A program made the translations under genes and the position numbers. The notes under the pieces were generated by a model. It had not been told where the DNA came from. It made no database searches and worked only from the letters and a program-made list of their open reading frames with translations. A DNA stretch of 64,000 bases from Kribbella steppae (GTDB taxonomy: Bacteria > Actinomycetota > Actinomycetes > Propionibacteriales > Kribbellaceae), in assembly GCF_004342025.1 (NCBI RefSeq), contig NZ_SLWN01000001.1, positions 293,972-357,971 of the forward strand, written 5' to 3'. Below, piece by piece: positions 35,371 through 43,525 of the stretch (its first letter is position 1; the number at the start of each line of letters is the position of its first letter).

Positions 35371-35571
35371 TCAGCTGTCGGCGTCACCCTCCAGCGCCTC
35401 GACGGCGCCGAGCAGGCTCCGCAGACCGATCTCCTCCCGCTCGACGTCGGCCGGGTCGACCGTCCACTCACTGGGCGGCAGCGCGGCGGCCTCCGTGGGG
35501 TGACTGGACTCGACCATGCTCAGGTCGGCCTGGACCTCGTGCTCGAGCTCGTGCAGGAAGTCACCGCTCAT
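35371..35571 (-). CDS. Small acidic hypothetical protein
   Basis: A 66-aa acidic protein (MSGDFLHELEHEVQADLS at the start; many Glu and Asp). The ATG at 35571 overlaps the stop of the SDR gene as ATGA, a good sign that it is real and co-translated. No domain recognised. Confidence 0.65.
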   Translation of the reverse strand: MSGDFLHELEHEVQADLSMVESSHPTEAAALPPSEWTVDPADVEREEIGLRSLLGAVEALEGDADS

Positions 35572-36308
35572 GACGGGTTCCACTCGCCGTAGTGGACCCG
35601 GCCGAGGGTGGCCTCGCCGATCGGGACGAGCGAGTCCTCGACCAGTTCGGAGCCGAAGTAGGTCGCCTTCGGGTCGGTGATCACCTCACGCTTGTCGCCG
35701 AGCTCGGCGAGTGCCTTGCGGAAGAACTCGTCCATCCGGTAGCGGTCGGGCCCGGCGATGTCCTTGCGCCCGTTCAGCGGCTCACCGACCGCGACCTTGG
35801 CGACCTGGTCGGCGACGTCGTCACCGGCCATCGGCTGCCAGCCCACCGGCGCCATGTGCACCCCGTCGTCCTGGGCCGAGGAGTCCGCGATGGCCCGGAC
35901 GAACTCGAAGAACTGGGTCGCGTGCACCAGCGAGTACGGGACCCCGGACTCCTTGATCAGCCTCTCCTGGGCCAGCTTGGCGGCGAAGTAGGCGTTCTCC
36001 GGCATCCGCTCGGTGCCCACGATCGACACCGCGACATGGTGGCCGACCCCGGCGGCGGCCTCCGCGGCGAGCTGGTTCGAGGTGGAGGTGGTGAAGAAGT
36101 CCATCACCGCCTTCGCCTCGAACGAGGGCGAGTTGGACACGTCGACCACCACCGAGGCGCCCGCCACCGCCTCGGCCAGGCCTTCGCCGGTGAGGGTGTT
36201 CACCCCGGTGTTCGGTGACGCCGCGACGACCTCGTGTCCGTGCGCCTCGAACCGCCGTACCAGCTTCGAACCGATCAGCCCCGTGCCACCGATCACCACG
36301 ATCTTCAC
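35568..36308 (-). CDS. NAD(P)-binding SDR/NmrA-like oxidoreductase
   Basis: A 246-aa atypical short-chain dehydrogenase. The cofactor loop is VVIGGTGLIGSKLVRRF (GxxGxxG) at the N-terminus; no YxxxK pair in the canonical position, but NAYFAAKLAQE (Tyr-x3-Lys) lies about 115 residues in. GTG start at 36308 with AGGAGA upstream. Resembles NmrA/quinone-reductase-like proteins; substrate unknown. It is divergent from the second LtrA gene, with a palindrome cluster between. Confidence 0.87.
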   Translation of the reverse strand: MKIVVIGGTGLIGSKLVRRFEAHGHEVVAASPNTGVNTLTGEGLAEAVAGASVVVDVSNSPSFEAKAVMDFFTTSTSNQLAAEAAAGVGHHVAVSIVGTERMPENAYFAAKLAQERLIKESGVPYSLVHATQFFEFVRAIADSSAQDDGVHMAPVGWQPMAGDDVADQVAKVAVGEPLNGRKDIAGPDRYRMDEFFRKALAELGDKREVITDPKATYFGSELVEDSLVPIGEATLGRVHYGEWNPS

Positions 36309-36335
36309 AGCCACTCTCCTGTCCCCGGGCACCCC

Positions 36336-36420
36336 GCTGGCGACCGGTCGCCAGCTAAGACAGGACAGCCCCTGGACTTGTGACCGTCACAAACCGCGAG
36401 CCTGTCCTGTCTTGGCTGGC
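36336..36420. promoter_or_regulatory. Cluster of three palindromes in a divergent promoter
   Basis: GCTGGCGACCGGTCGCCAGC (36336-36355) is a perfect 20-bp palindrome. Overlapping its end, a 19-bp arm (36350-36368) is complementary, with one exception, to 36402-36420. The 33-base loop between these arms holds TTGTGACCGTCACAA (36378-36392), a 15-bp perfect palindrome. All lie between the divergent SDR and LtrA genes. Confidence 0.75.
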
Positions 36421-36451
36421 AGACCGAACTGACTGGGGAGGACAAGGACCG

Positions 36452-37639
36452 TTGCCCATTGCATCGAGCCGCTTCAGGATCCGGATGACGGCCCGGCCGA
36501 TCGACGAGCCGCACCGGACCTCGAGCCCGCTGGAACTGCTGTTCGATCTCACCTTCGTGGTGGCGGTGGCCGCAGGGACGGCCGAGTTCGCGCACACCAT
36601 CGCCGACGGTCACGCCGCGGTGGTCGAGTTCCTGATGGTGTTCTTCTGCATCTGGTGGGCCTGGATGAACTTCACCTGGTTCGCCTCCTCCTACGACACC
36701 GACGACGTCCTCTACCGGCTGCTGACGATGCTCCAGATGGCCGGTGTGCTCGTGCTGGCGGCCGGAGTCCCGGCCGCGACCGCCGAGTCCGACTACAGTG
36801 CCGTGCCGTTCGGGTACCTGATCATGCGGATCGGCCTGGCCGCCCTGTGGCTGCGGGCCGGCTACGAGGACCCCGAGCGTCGCCGTACGGCGTTCCGCTA
36901 CGCAGGCGGGATCCTGACCCTCAACGCGTGCTGGATCCTGGCACTTGTGCTCACCCACATGGCGTTGTGGCTGTTCGTCGTACTGGTCGTGCTCGAGCTC
37001 GCTTTGCCGTTGTGGGCCGAGCGGCCGCGGGCCACCAACTGGCACCCGCATCACATCGCCGAGCGGTACGGACTGTTCGTGATCATCCTGCTCGGCGAGA
37101 GTGTGCTCGCGGCCAGTCGAGGCGTCCAGAAGGCACTCGCGGCCGGTGACATCAGCAGTTCCTTCCTGCTCGTCGCCGGGGCCGGCCTGGTCCTGCTCTT
37201 CGCCCTCTGGTGGCTGTACTTCCTGCACCCAGCCGGCCACGGCCTGAGCGAGCGACGGGCCGCCTCCTACCGGTGGGGGTACGGTCACTTCTTCCTGTTC
37301 GCCGCTCTGGCTGCCGTCGGAGCTGGGCTCGAGGTCGCCGTCGAGGAGGCGGCGCACCACTCCACCTCGACGACGGTCGGGTACGCCGTCGCGATCCCGG
37401 TCGCGGTGTACTTGCTCACGCTCTGGCTGGTGCACGCGCCGATCATCTCGCCGCCGGTCACCACACCCGCCCTGATCCTGGGCAGCGTTGCGCTCGTCCT
37501 GCTGTTGCCGCTCGTGCTTCCGCCGGTCGCCGTGGTGGTCGCGGTCGCGGGTGTCGTCGTACTGATCGCGGCTCTGGTGATGATTCGCGCGAATCAGCTG
37601 GCCGGGTCGTCGCCGGGGGTCACCAGTCCGCATTCGTAG
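36452..37639 (+). CDS. LtrA family membrane protein, second copy
   Basis: About 395 aa with many hydrophobic helices and the family opening SSPLELLFDLTFVVAVAAGTAEFAH. Sequence similarity to the copy at 3.7 kb is clear in this motif and in the HIAERYGLFVIILLGESVLA region, but the two are diverged paralogues rather than a recent duplication. The start is uncertain: TTG at 36452 (after GGGAGGACAAGGA) or ATG at 36485 (AGGA upstream). The 3' end overlaps the convergent response-regulator gene by 46 bp. Confidence 0.85.
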   Translation: MPIASSRFRIRMTARPIDEPHRTSSPLELLFDLTFVVAVAAGTAEFAHTIADGHAAVVEFLMVFFCIWWAWMNFTWFASSYDTDDVLYRLLTMLQMAGVLVLAAGVPAATAESDYSAVPFGYLIMRIGLAALWLRAGYEDPERRRTAFRYAGGILTLNACWILALVLTHMALWLFVVLVVLELALPLWAERPRATNWHPHHIAERYGLFVIILLGESVLAASRGVQKALAAGDISSSFLLVAGAGLVLLFALWWLYFLHPAGHGLSERRAASYRWGYGHFFLFAALAAVGAGLEVAVEEAAHHSTSTTVGYAVAIPVAVYLLTLWLVHAPIISPPVTTPALILGSVALVLLLPLVLPPVAVVVAVAGVVVLIAALVMIRANQLAGSSPGVTSPHS

Positions 37640-38277
37640 GCGAAGACGACGGCTTGGACTCGGTCGCGGAGGCCCAGTTTGAGCAAGACCCGGGAGACGT
37701 GGGTCTTGACGGTGGCTTCGCCGACGTAGAGCTGGTTGGCGATCTCGGTGTTGGTGAGACCGCGGGCGATCAGGCCGAGGACCTCGCGCTCGCGGTCGGT
37801 CAGCTCCTCGAGCAGGTCGGGGCGGTAGACGCGCTCGCCACCGCCGGTGAACCGCTTGATGACCCGCCGGGTCACCTCGGGAGCGAGCAGGGCGTGACCG
37901 GAGTGCACCACCTGGATGGCGTCGACCAGGTCCTCCGGTGCAGTGTTCTTCAGCAGGAACCCGCTGGCTCCGGCGCCGAGCGACTCGAACAGGTAGTCGT
38001 CCCGGTCGAACGTGGTCAGGATGACGACCTTGCCGGCATCCGCCGCGACGATCCGCTGGGTCGCGGTGATCCCGTCCATCCCGGGCATCTGAACATCCAT
38101 GAGTACGACGTCCGGCCGCAGCGCGAGGGCGAGGTCGATCGCCTTCTCGCCGTCCGAGGCCTCACCGACCACCTCGATATCCGGCTCGACCGACAGGATC
38201 ATCCGGAACCCGGCCCGGACCAGATCCTGGTCGTCCACCAGCAGCACGCGCATCGGCGCGGTATCTGCCTCACTCAC
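37594..38277 (-). CDS. Two-component response regulator, NarL/LuxR type
   Basis: A 227-aa regulator: receiver domain with acidic pair Asp15-Asp16 and phospho-acceptor Asp61 (LMDVQMPGMDG), then a LuxR-type helix-turn-helix (LTDREREVLGLIARGLTNTEIANQLYVGEATVKTHVSRVL). The start overlaps the kinase stop (ATGA). Partner of the histidine kinase upstream. Confidence 0.95.
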   Translation of the reverse strand: MSEADTAPMRVLLVDDQDLVRAGFRMILSVEPDIEVVGEASDGEKAIDLALALRPDVVLMDVQMPGMDGITATQRIVAADAGKVVILTTFDRDDYLFESLGAGASGFLLKNTAPEDLVDAIQVVHSGHALLAPEVTRRVIKRFTGGGERVYRPDLLEELTDREREVLGLIARGLTNTEIANQLYVGEATVKTHVSRVLLKLGLRDRVQAVVFAYECGLVTPGDDPAS

Positions 38278-39659
38278 GACTGCTCCTCCTTGGCCAGCGG
38301 GCGATTCTGGGGGTCGAGCGGGATCCGGACCCGGACCCGGAAGCCACCGACCGGGCGAGGTCCGATCTCGGTCTCGCCACCGAGCAGACCGACCCTCTCA
38401 CGGATCCCGACGTGGCCGAGCCGGCTCCCCACCGGGGCGTGTTTCGGCCGGCCGTCGTCGATCACCTCGAGCTCGACCGAGTCACCGAGATAACGCAGCG
38501 TGATGTGTGCGCTACGAGCGGTCGAATGGCGTCGTACGTTGGTCAGGGCTTCCTGGGCGATCCGGTAGACCGAGACCGAGACCGTCTCCGGCAGCTGGAC
38601 CGGGTGGCCGATCTGGTGGAACCCGACCGACAGACCCTCGCCGTTCACGTCCGCGATCAGTGCGGGCAGCCGGTCGGCGCCGGCCTGCGGGGCCTTCGCC
38701 GCCGGGGCCTCGACGTCGAGGTCGGGGTCGGCCGCGCGGAGCATGCCGAGCAGCTGGCGCATCTCGTTCACCGCGGTGCGGCTGGAGTTCTCGATCACGC
38801 TGAGCGCGTTCTTGGCCGCCTCCGGGTCGGTCTCCATCACGCGGCGGGCACCGCCGGCCTGGACGCCGATGCTGCTGATGTGGTGGGCCACGACGTCATG
38901 CAGCTCACGGGAGATCCGGAGCCGCTCGTCGATCACCGCGCGCCGGGCGTTGGCCTGCTGCTGGGCGGCGAGCTCGGTCGCCTGCTGCTCCAGCTCGTAG
39001 CGCTGCCGCGCGGTCCCCCACGCCGTACGTCCCCAGAAATAGGCGCCGAAGAAGTAGAGAACGTTCAACGCGAGCGTGATGACGACGCCGGAGATGTACG
39101 GCGACAGCAGGCCGTTGTTGGGGCCCTTGATCTCGTCGTTCTCCAGGGCCCGGACGAAGTTGAGCACGAGCCAGCCGAACATCCCGATGAAGACGAGGCC
39201 CACCGCGGCCTTCATCAGCCGCCGGTCCCGCGCCCAGGCGACCGCCGCGTAGATCGCCATGAACTGGGTCGCCTGGGTGATCAGGTTGCCGGCGAAGGCG
39301 AAGGTCGCGCGCTCGCCGGCGACGACGAACAGCACGGAGACGACGAGCAGCACCGGGATCGGCCACCGGCGCCGGAAGCACAGCGGCAACGCGCCGGCCG
39401 CGCTCAGCACGTACGGCTCGACACCACCGATCCCGAGGTCGACCTGGTTCGGCGCCGCTCCGCGGGCCAGCTCGGTGCCGATCACGGCGGCGACCGCCAT
39501 CCCGAGCCCGAGCAGGATGTCGTACTTCTGCTCCTTCGGCGTCGGCCCGGGCCGGCGCCAGCCCTGCACGGTCGTCCCGGTCGCGGGCGGTGTCCCCGGT
39601 TCGGACACCTTCGATTCCCCGGTACGACGTCCCACCGGGGACTGGGCCGTAGTGGACAT
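38274..39659 (-). CDS. Sensor histidine kinase (HisKA_3 type)
   Basis: A 461-aa kinase. An N-terminal region with six hydrophobic segments (about 40-215) precedes the dimerisation/phosphotransfer helix RISRELHDVVAHH with phospho-acceptor His254, and a C-terminal HATPase_c domain (RIAQEALTNVRRHSTA; IDDGRP; GHVGIRERVGLLGGE). No large extracellular sensor, so it probably senses a membrane state such as envelope stress. TAGGCT eight bases before the ATG suggests a leaderless mRNA. Confidence 0.93.
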   Translation of the reverse strand: MSTTAQSPVGRRTGESKVSEPGTPPATGTTVQGWRRPGPTPKEQKYDILLGLGMAVAAVIGTELARGAAPNQVDLGIGGVEPYVLSAAGALPLCFRRRWPIPVLLVVSVLFVVAGERATFAFAGNLITQATQFMAIYAAVAWARDRRLMKAAVGLVFIGMFGWLVLNFVRALENDEIKGPNNGLLSPYISGVVITLALNVLYFFGAYFWGRTAWGTARQRYELEQQATELAAQQQANARRAVIDERLRISRELHDVVAHHISSIGVQAGGARRVMETDPEAAKNALSVIENSSRTAVNEMRQLLGMLRAADPDLDVEAPAAKAPQAGADRLPALIADVNGEGLSVGFHQIGHPVQLPETVSVSVYRIAQEALTNVRRHSTARSAHITLRYLGDSVELEVIDDGRPKHAPVGSRLGHVGIRERVGLLGGETEIGPRPVGGFRVRVRIPLDPQNRPLAKEEQS

Positions 39660-39703
39660 AGTCCATCAGCCTAAGGGGTGATAGCTGCTGTCCAGGGGAC
39701 GCG

Positions 39704-39716
39704 TACCCTGGAGGGC
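39704..39716 (+). promoter_or_regulatory. Leaderless promoter of lipA
   Basis: TACCCT (39704-39709), GGAGGGC, then GTG at 39717, the same layout as lipB (TACACT, CGAGGGC, GTG). Confidence 0.5.
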
Positions 39717-40658
39717 GTGACGATCGCCCCAGAAGGACGGAAACTGCTCAGGCTCGAGGTGCGCAACGCGGAGACCCCGATCGAGCGCAAACCCGAGTGG
39801 ATCAAGACCCGGGCGAAGATGGGCCCGGAATATCAGGCGCTGCAGAAGCTGGTGAAGTCCGAGCAACTGCACACGGTGTGTCAGGAAGCCGGCTGCCCGA
39901 ACATCTTCGAGTGCTGGGAGGACCGCGAGGCGACCTTCCTCATCGGCGGCGACCAGTGCACCCGGCGGTGTGACTTCTGCCAGATCGACACCGGCAAGCC
40001 GGAGGCGCTGGACCGCGACGAGCCGCGCCGAGTAGCCGAGTCGGTCCGGACCATGGGCCTGCGCTACGCGACCGTGACCGGTGTCGCCCGCGACGACCTC
40101 GACGACGGCGGCGCCTGGCTGTACGCCGAGACGATCCGCCAGATCCACGAGCTCAACCCCGGCACCGGGGTGGAGATGCTCGCGCCCGACTTCAACGCCG
40201 TACCCGAGCAACTGGCCGAGGTGTTCTCCTCCCGGCCGGAGGTGTTCGCGCACAACGTGGAGACGGTGCCGCGGATCTTCCGCCGCATCCGGCCCGGGTT
40301 CCGGTACGAGCGGTCCCTGAACGTGATCACCCAGGCCCGCGACTACGGCCTGGTGACCAAGTCGAACCTGATCCTCGGCATGGGCGAGACCCGCGAGGAG
40401 GTCAGCCAGGCGCTGCGCGACCTGCACGACGCCGGCTGCGAGATCATCACCATCACCCAGTACCTGCGCCCCTCGGTGCGGCACCACCCGGTCGAGCGGT
40501 GGGTCAGGCCGGAGGAGTTCGTGGAGTTGAACGACGAGGCCGAGCAGATCGGCTTCGTCGGAGTCATGTCCGGGCCGCTCGTACGTTCGTCGTACCGGGC
40601 CGGTCGGCTGTACCGTCAGGCTGTGGAGTCGCGGATGAGTTCCGCGAAGCAGGCATAA
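39717..40658 (+). CDS. lipA: Lipoyl synthase
   Basis: A 313-aa radical-SAM enzyme that inserts two sulfurs into octanoyl groups. Auxiliary cluster ligands Cys55, Cys60 and Cys66 ([12 protein letters not shown]); radical-SAM cluster Cys81, Cys85 and Cys88 (CTRRCDFC); conserved C-terminal RSSY. The GTG at 39717 is chosen over the longer frame because of the -10 placement and family length. Together with lipB it completes lipoate assembly for sucB and GcvH. Confidence 0.96.
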   Translation: MTIAPEGRKLLRLEVRNAETPIERKPEWIKTRAKMGPEYQALQKLVKSEQLHTVCQEAGCPNIFECWEDREATFLIGGDQCTRRCDFCQIDTGKPEALDRDEPRRVAESVRTMGLRYATVTGVARDDLDDGGAWLYAETIRQIHELNPGTGVEMLAPDFNAVPEQLAEVFSSRPEVFAHNVETVPRIFRRIRPGFRYERSLNVITQARDYGLVTKSNLILGMGETREEVSQALRDLHDAGCEIITITQYLRPSVRHHPVERWVRPEEFVELNDEAEQIGFVGVMSGPLVRSSYRAGRLYRQAVESRMSSAKQA

Positions 40659-40680
40659 GAGGACACGGACAAAGGTAGAG

Positions 40681-41376
40681 ATGGCCAAGAAGGACGCACC
40701 CGCCGAGAAGACCGGCCGGCTCAAGCAGATCCGGTCGGCGTATCAGCTGACCAAGAAGTCCGATCCGAAGATCGGACTGGTGCTCGCCGGGATCTTCCTC
40801 GGCATCGTCGCCGTGTTCGTCGCGGTCTCCATCCTGGTCGGACCGCTGCTGGTCTGGCTGCCGCTGGGGGTGGCGCTCGCCTTCCTGGCCACCACGATCA
40901 TCTTCGGTCGCCGGGTGGAGAAGGCGGCGTACAGCCAGATCGAGGGCCAGGCCGGTGCGGCCGCGTCGGCGCTGCAGACGCTGCGCCGCGGCTGGAACGT
41001 GACGCCCGCGATCGCGGTCACCAAGAACGCCGACATCGTGCACCGGGTCGTCGGCCGGCCAGGCATCGTCCTGGTCGGCGAGGGCCAGCCGAGCCGGGTG
41101 AAGAACCTGCTCCAGGCCGAAGGCAAGAAGCACACCCGGGTCGCGGGTGGCGCGCCGGTGATCCAGATCGTCGCCGGTCAGGGCGAGGACGAGATCGACA
41201 TCCGCAAGCTGACCAAGCACGTGATGAAGCTGCCGGCCGCACTGCAGCCGTCCGAGATCACCGACCTGCTGCAGCGGCTGAAGGCGCTGGACGCCGTCCG
41301 GCCGCAGGTGCCGATGCCCAAGGGCCCGGTGCCGACGAGCCTCAAGGGTGCCCGTCAGGCGATGAAGGGGCGCTGA
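40681..41376 (+). CDS. DUF4191 family membrane protein
   Basis: A 231-aa protein with two adjacent helices (about 35-85: GLVLAGIFLGIVAVFVAVSILVG and LVWLPLGVALAFLATTIIF). A soluble domain (VGRPGIVLVGEG, GEDEIDIRKLTKHVMKLP) and a basic tail follow. This is the DUF4191 pattern, an actinobacterial family that normally follows lipA. 22 bp after lipA, so co-transcription is likely. Function unknown. Confidence 0.88.
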   Translation: MAKKDAPAEKTGRLKQIRSAYQLTKKSDPKIGLVLAGIFLGIVAVFVAVSILVGPLLVWLPLGVALAFLATTIIFGRRVEKAAYSQIEGQAGAAASALQTLRRGWNVTPAIAVTKNADIVHRVVGRPGIVLVGEGQPSRVKNLLQAEGKKHTRVAGGAPVIQIVAGQGEDEIDIRKLTKHVMKLPAALQPSEITDLLQRLKALDAVRPQVPMPKGPVPTSLKGARQAMKGR

Positions 41377-41539
41377 CGGGCGCTGGGGGTTCTCTCAGCG
41401 TGAGATGCCGGTAACCCGGCGGCCGCTGAGTAGTTGATCTGTCGTGACGTGGCACGAGTGTGCCTTCGTGTCGCGCTGTGGGGTGGGGGTCGGGCCTTAA
41501 GGTGCGACCAGGACAGATCGAGACACGAGGTAGACGGAT

Positions 41540-42820
41540 ATGACGGATCTCATGCCGAGGGTGCACCAGCCGGCGGCTGACACGTGGCCCTCGCTGGCCC
41601 GGCCGCGGTCGAACCCGGTCCGCCGGGCCGGCGCGATGGCCGCGATCCGTCTGATCGCCAAGGACCTGCCGGCCACGATCCATCTGGACAACAACCGCTC
41701 GTACGGCCTGGGCGGGCCGGCCATGCGGGTGCACCGGAGCTCGGCCTTCCTCGACCGGCTCGGGCAGGACGCCGGGTCCGGGTTCGGCGAGGCCTATCTG
41801 GCCGGCGACTGGGATCCTGAGCCGGGGACAGACCTGGCCGACCTGCTGGTCCCGTTCGCCGAGCGGTTCAGCAACGAGGAGACCCGGCACCTGCTGCCGA
41901 AGTGGGCCCAGTCGCTGCGCTGGCTGGTCACCCGGTCCCAGCCGGGCGACCAGGAGAACGACCGGGCCGGCGCCCGGGAGAACGTCAGTCGCCACTACGA
42001 CCTGAGCAACTCGATGTTCGCCGAGTTCCTCGACCCGACCCTGACCTACTCCGCGGCGTACTTCGGCGACGCCGCCACGGCCGATCTCGCGACCGCGTCG
42101 TACGACGAACTGACCCAGGCCCAGCTGAACAAGCTCGACTCGATCCTGGATGCGGCCGGGGTGGAGTCCGGATCGCGGGTGCTCGACATCGGCTGTGGCT
42201 GGGCGAGCCTGGCGATCCGCGCGGCCCAGCGAGGTGCGTGGGTCACCGCGATCACGATCGCCCCGCAGCAGGCGTTGCTGGCGCAACGCAAGATCGCCGA
42301 GGCCGGGGTGAGCGACCGGGTGCAGGTCGCGCTGCGCGACTACCGCGACCAGATCGGCGAGTTCGACGCCGTGCTGAGTGTGGAGATGATCGAGGCGGTC
42401 GGCGAGCGGTACTGGCCGGTCTACTTCGACGCGATCGAGCGGCGGCTGGCGCCCGGCGGGGTCGGCGTGGTGCAGGCGATCGTGATGCCGCACGAGCGGA
42501 TGCTGGCCACCCGGAACACCTTCACCTGGGTGCAGAAGTACATCTTCCCCGGCGGCCTGATCCCGTCGATCAAGGTGATCGAGGACGTCACCGCCACACA
42601 CACCGGCCTGCACGTCGACGTGATCCGGCACCTCGGCGCCGACTACGCCCGGACGCTGCGGATCTGGCGCAACCGCTTCGTCGACCGCTGGCCCGCGATC
42701 GCCGACCTCGGCTTCGACCACACCTTCTGCCGGATGTGGGAGTTCTACCTGGCCTACTCCGAGGCCGGCTTTCGCACCAACTACCTCGACGACGTCCAAC
42801 TCCGCCTGACCCGGCGCTGA
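41540..42820 (+). CDS. Cyclopropane-fatty-acyl-phospholipid synthase family methyltransferase
   Basis: A 426-aa SAM-dependent enzyme. An N-terminal ~120-residue lipid-binding-type region precedes the Rossmann domain with VLDIGCGWASLAIRAA (214-229) and the family strings RYWPVYFDAIERRLAPGG and KYIFPGGLIPS. Expected to methylenate or methylate unsaturated fatty acids in membrane lipids. GAGGT is about ten bases before the ATG. Confidence 0.9.
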   Translation: MTDLMPRVHQPAADTWPSLARPRSNPVRRAGAMAAIRLIAKDLPATIHLDNNRSYGLGGPAMRVHRSSAFLDRLGQDAGSGFGEAYLAGDWDPEPGTDLADLLVPFAERFSNEETRHLLPKWAQSLRWLVTRSQPGDQENDRAGARENVSRHYDLSNSMFAEFLDPTLTYSAAYFGDAATADLATASYDELTQAQLNKLDSILDAAGVESGSRVLDIGCGWASLAIRAAQRGAWVTAITIAPQQALLAQRKIAEAGVSDRVQVALRDYRDQIGEFDAVLSVEMIEAVGERYWPVYFDAIERRLAPGGVGVVQAIVMPHERMLATRNTFTWVQKYIFPGGLIPSIKVIEDVTATHTGLHVDVIRHLGADYARTLRIWRNRFVDRWPAIADLGFDHTFCRMWEFYLAYSEAGFRTNYLDDVQLRLTRR

Positions 42821-42823
42821 CAG

Positions 42824-42864
42824 CGGTACGACGTACGCCGGCACCGCGATCGGGCGTCGTACCG
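42824..42864. terminator. Bidirectional terminator
   Basis: Perfect 10-bp arms CGGTACGACG and CGTCGTACCG, 21-base loop, between convergent methyltransferase and RDD genes. Confidence 0.65.
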
Positions 42865-42869
42865 GTGGA

Positions 42870-43334
42870 TCAGCGGTGGACGACGACGGTGTTGGCGGCG
42901 CGGTCGTGGAGGCCTCGGCGGTCGCGGTCGTAGACGACGGCGGGGATGAGCAGGCAGAGCAGGAAGGCGCGGATCACACCGGCCAGCAGGCCTGGCTGGG
43001 TGGTGTAGCCGGCGCTGCCAGGGCGGACCGGGATGACGCGGAGGCCGCAGATGCGGTGGCCGATGGTGGACCCGGCCAGACCGGTCAGGATCGCGGTGAT
43101 AGCGAAGAAGGTGACCAGCTGGGCGATGCTGTAGTCGTTGCCGCCCGCCCACATCGGCTGGGAGGTGATCGCGGACGCGACCAGACCGGCGATCAGCCAG
43201 TCCAGGAACAGCGCGAGCACCCGGCGGCCCCAGCCCGAGACCGAGCCCGGGCCCTCCTCGGGCAGGCCCAGCCGATTGCCCGGAAACCGGAATTCTTGGG
43301 TGGGTCCTGTGCCCGGCTGCGGGGATGATGCCAT
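42870..43334 (-). CDS. RDD family membrane protein
   Basis: A 154-aa protein with three or four helices: RRVLALFLDWLIAGLVASAIT (the Arg-Asp of the RDD family), ITAILTGLAGSTIGHRICGLRVI, and GVIRAFLLCLLIPAVVYD. TAGGCT seven bases before the ATG marks a leaderless start. Divergent from glnA, as is usual in this lineage. Function unknown, possibly transport. Confidence 0.9.
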   Translation of the reverse strand: MASSPQPGTGPTQEFRFPGNRLGLPEEGPGSVSGWGRRVLALFLDWLIAGLVASAITSQPMWAGGNDYSIAQLVTFFAITAILTGLAGSTIGHRICGLRVIPVRPGSAGYTTQPGLLAGVIRAFLLCLLIPAVVYDRDRRGLHDRAANTVVVHR

Positions 43335-43394
43335 GATGGCTAGCCTACGGACACGGCCTGGACCTGATCACAGCGGATCGGGATATCTCAGGGC

Positions 43395-43452
43395 GTAACC
43401 GCCGTACACCAGTGGGTCAGCGCGGACACGCTGGGCGTAACATCCGCGAAAC
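43395..43452 (+). promoter_or_regulatory. GlnR boxes of the glnA promoter
   Basis: GTAAC-N6-GAAAC at 43437-43452 is an exact match to the actinobacterial GlnR half-site pair. A second, weaker GTAAC-N6-ACACC lies at 43395-43410. They sit 74-130 bp before glnA, so glnA is probably controlled by GlnR in response to nitrogen supply. Confidence 0.7.
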
Positions 43453-43525
43453 ATCAGGGTCACGACGGGTTAATCGTCGGGCCCTACGTTCAGATGCAAT
43501 CTCTGAGCCACCCCGAGGAGTACGA

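Noticed and set aside
36378-36392. TTGTGACCGTCACAA considered as a CRP-type site.
   Set aside because: CRP sites have six bases between TGTGA and TCACA; here there are three. Kept only as part of the palindrome cluster.
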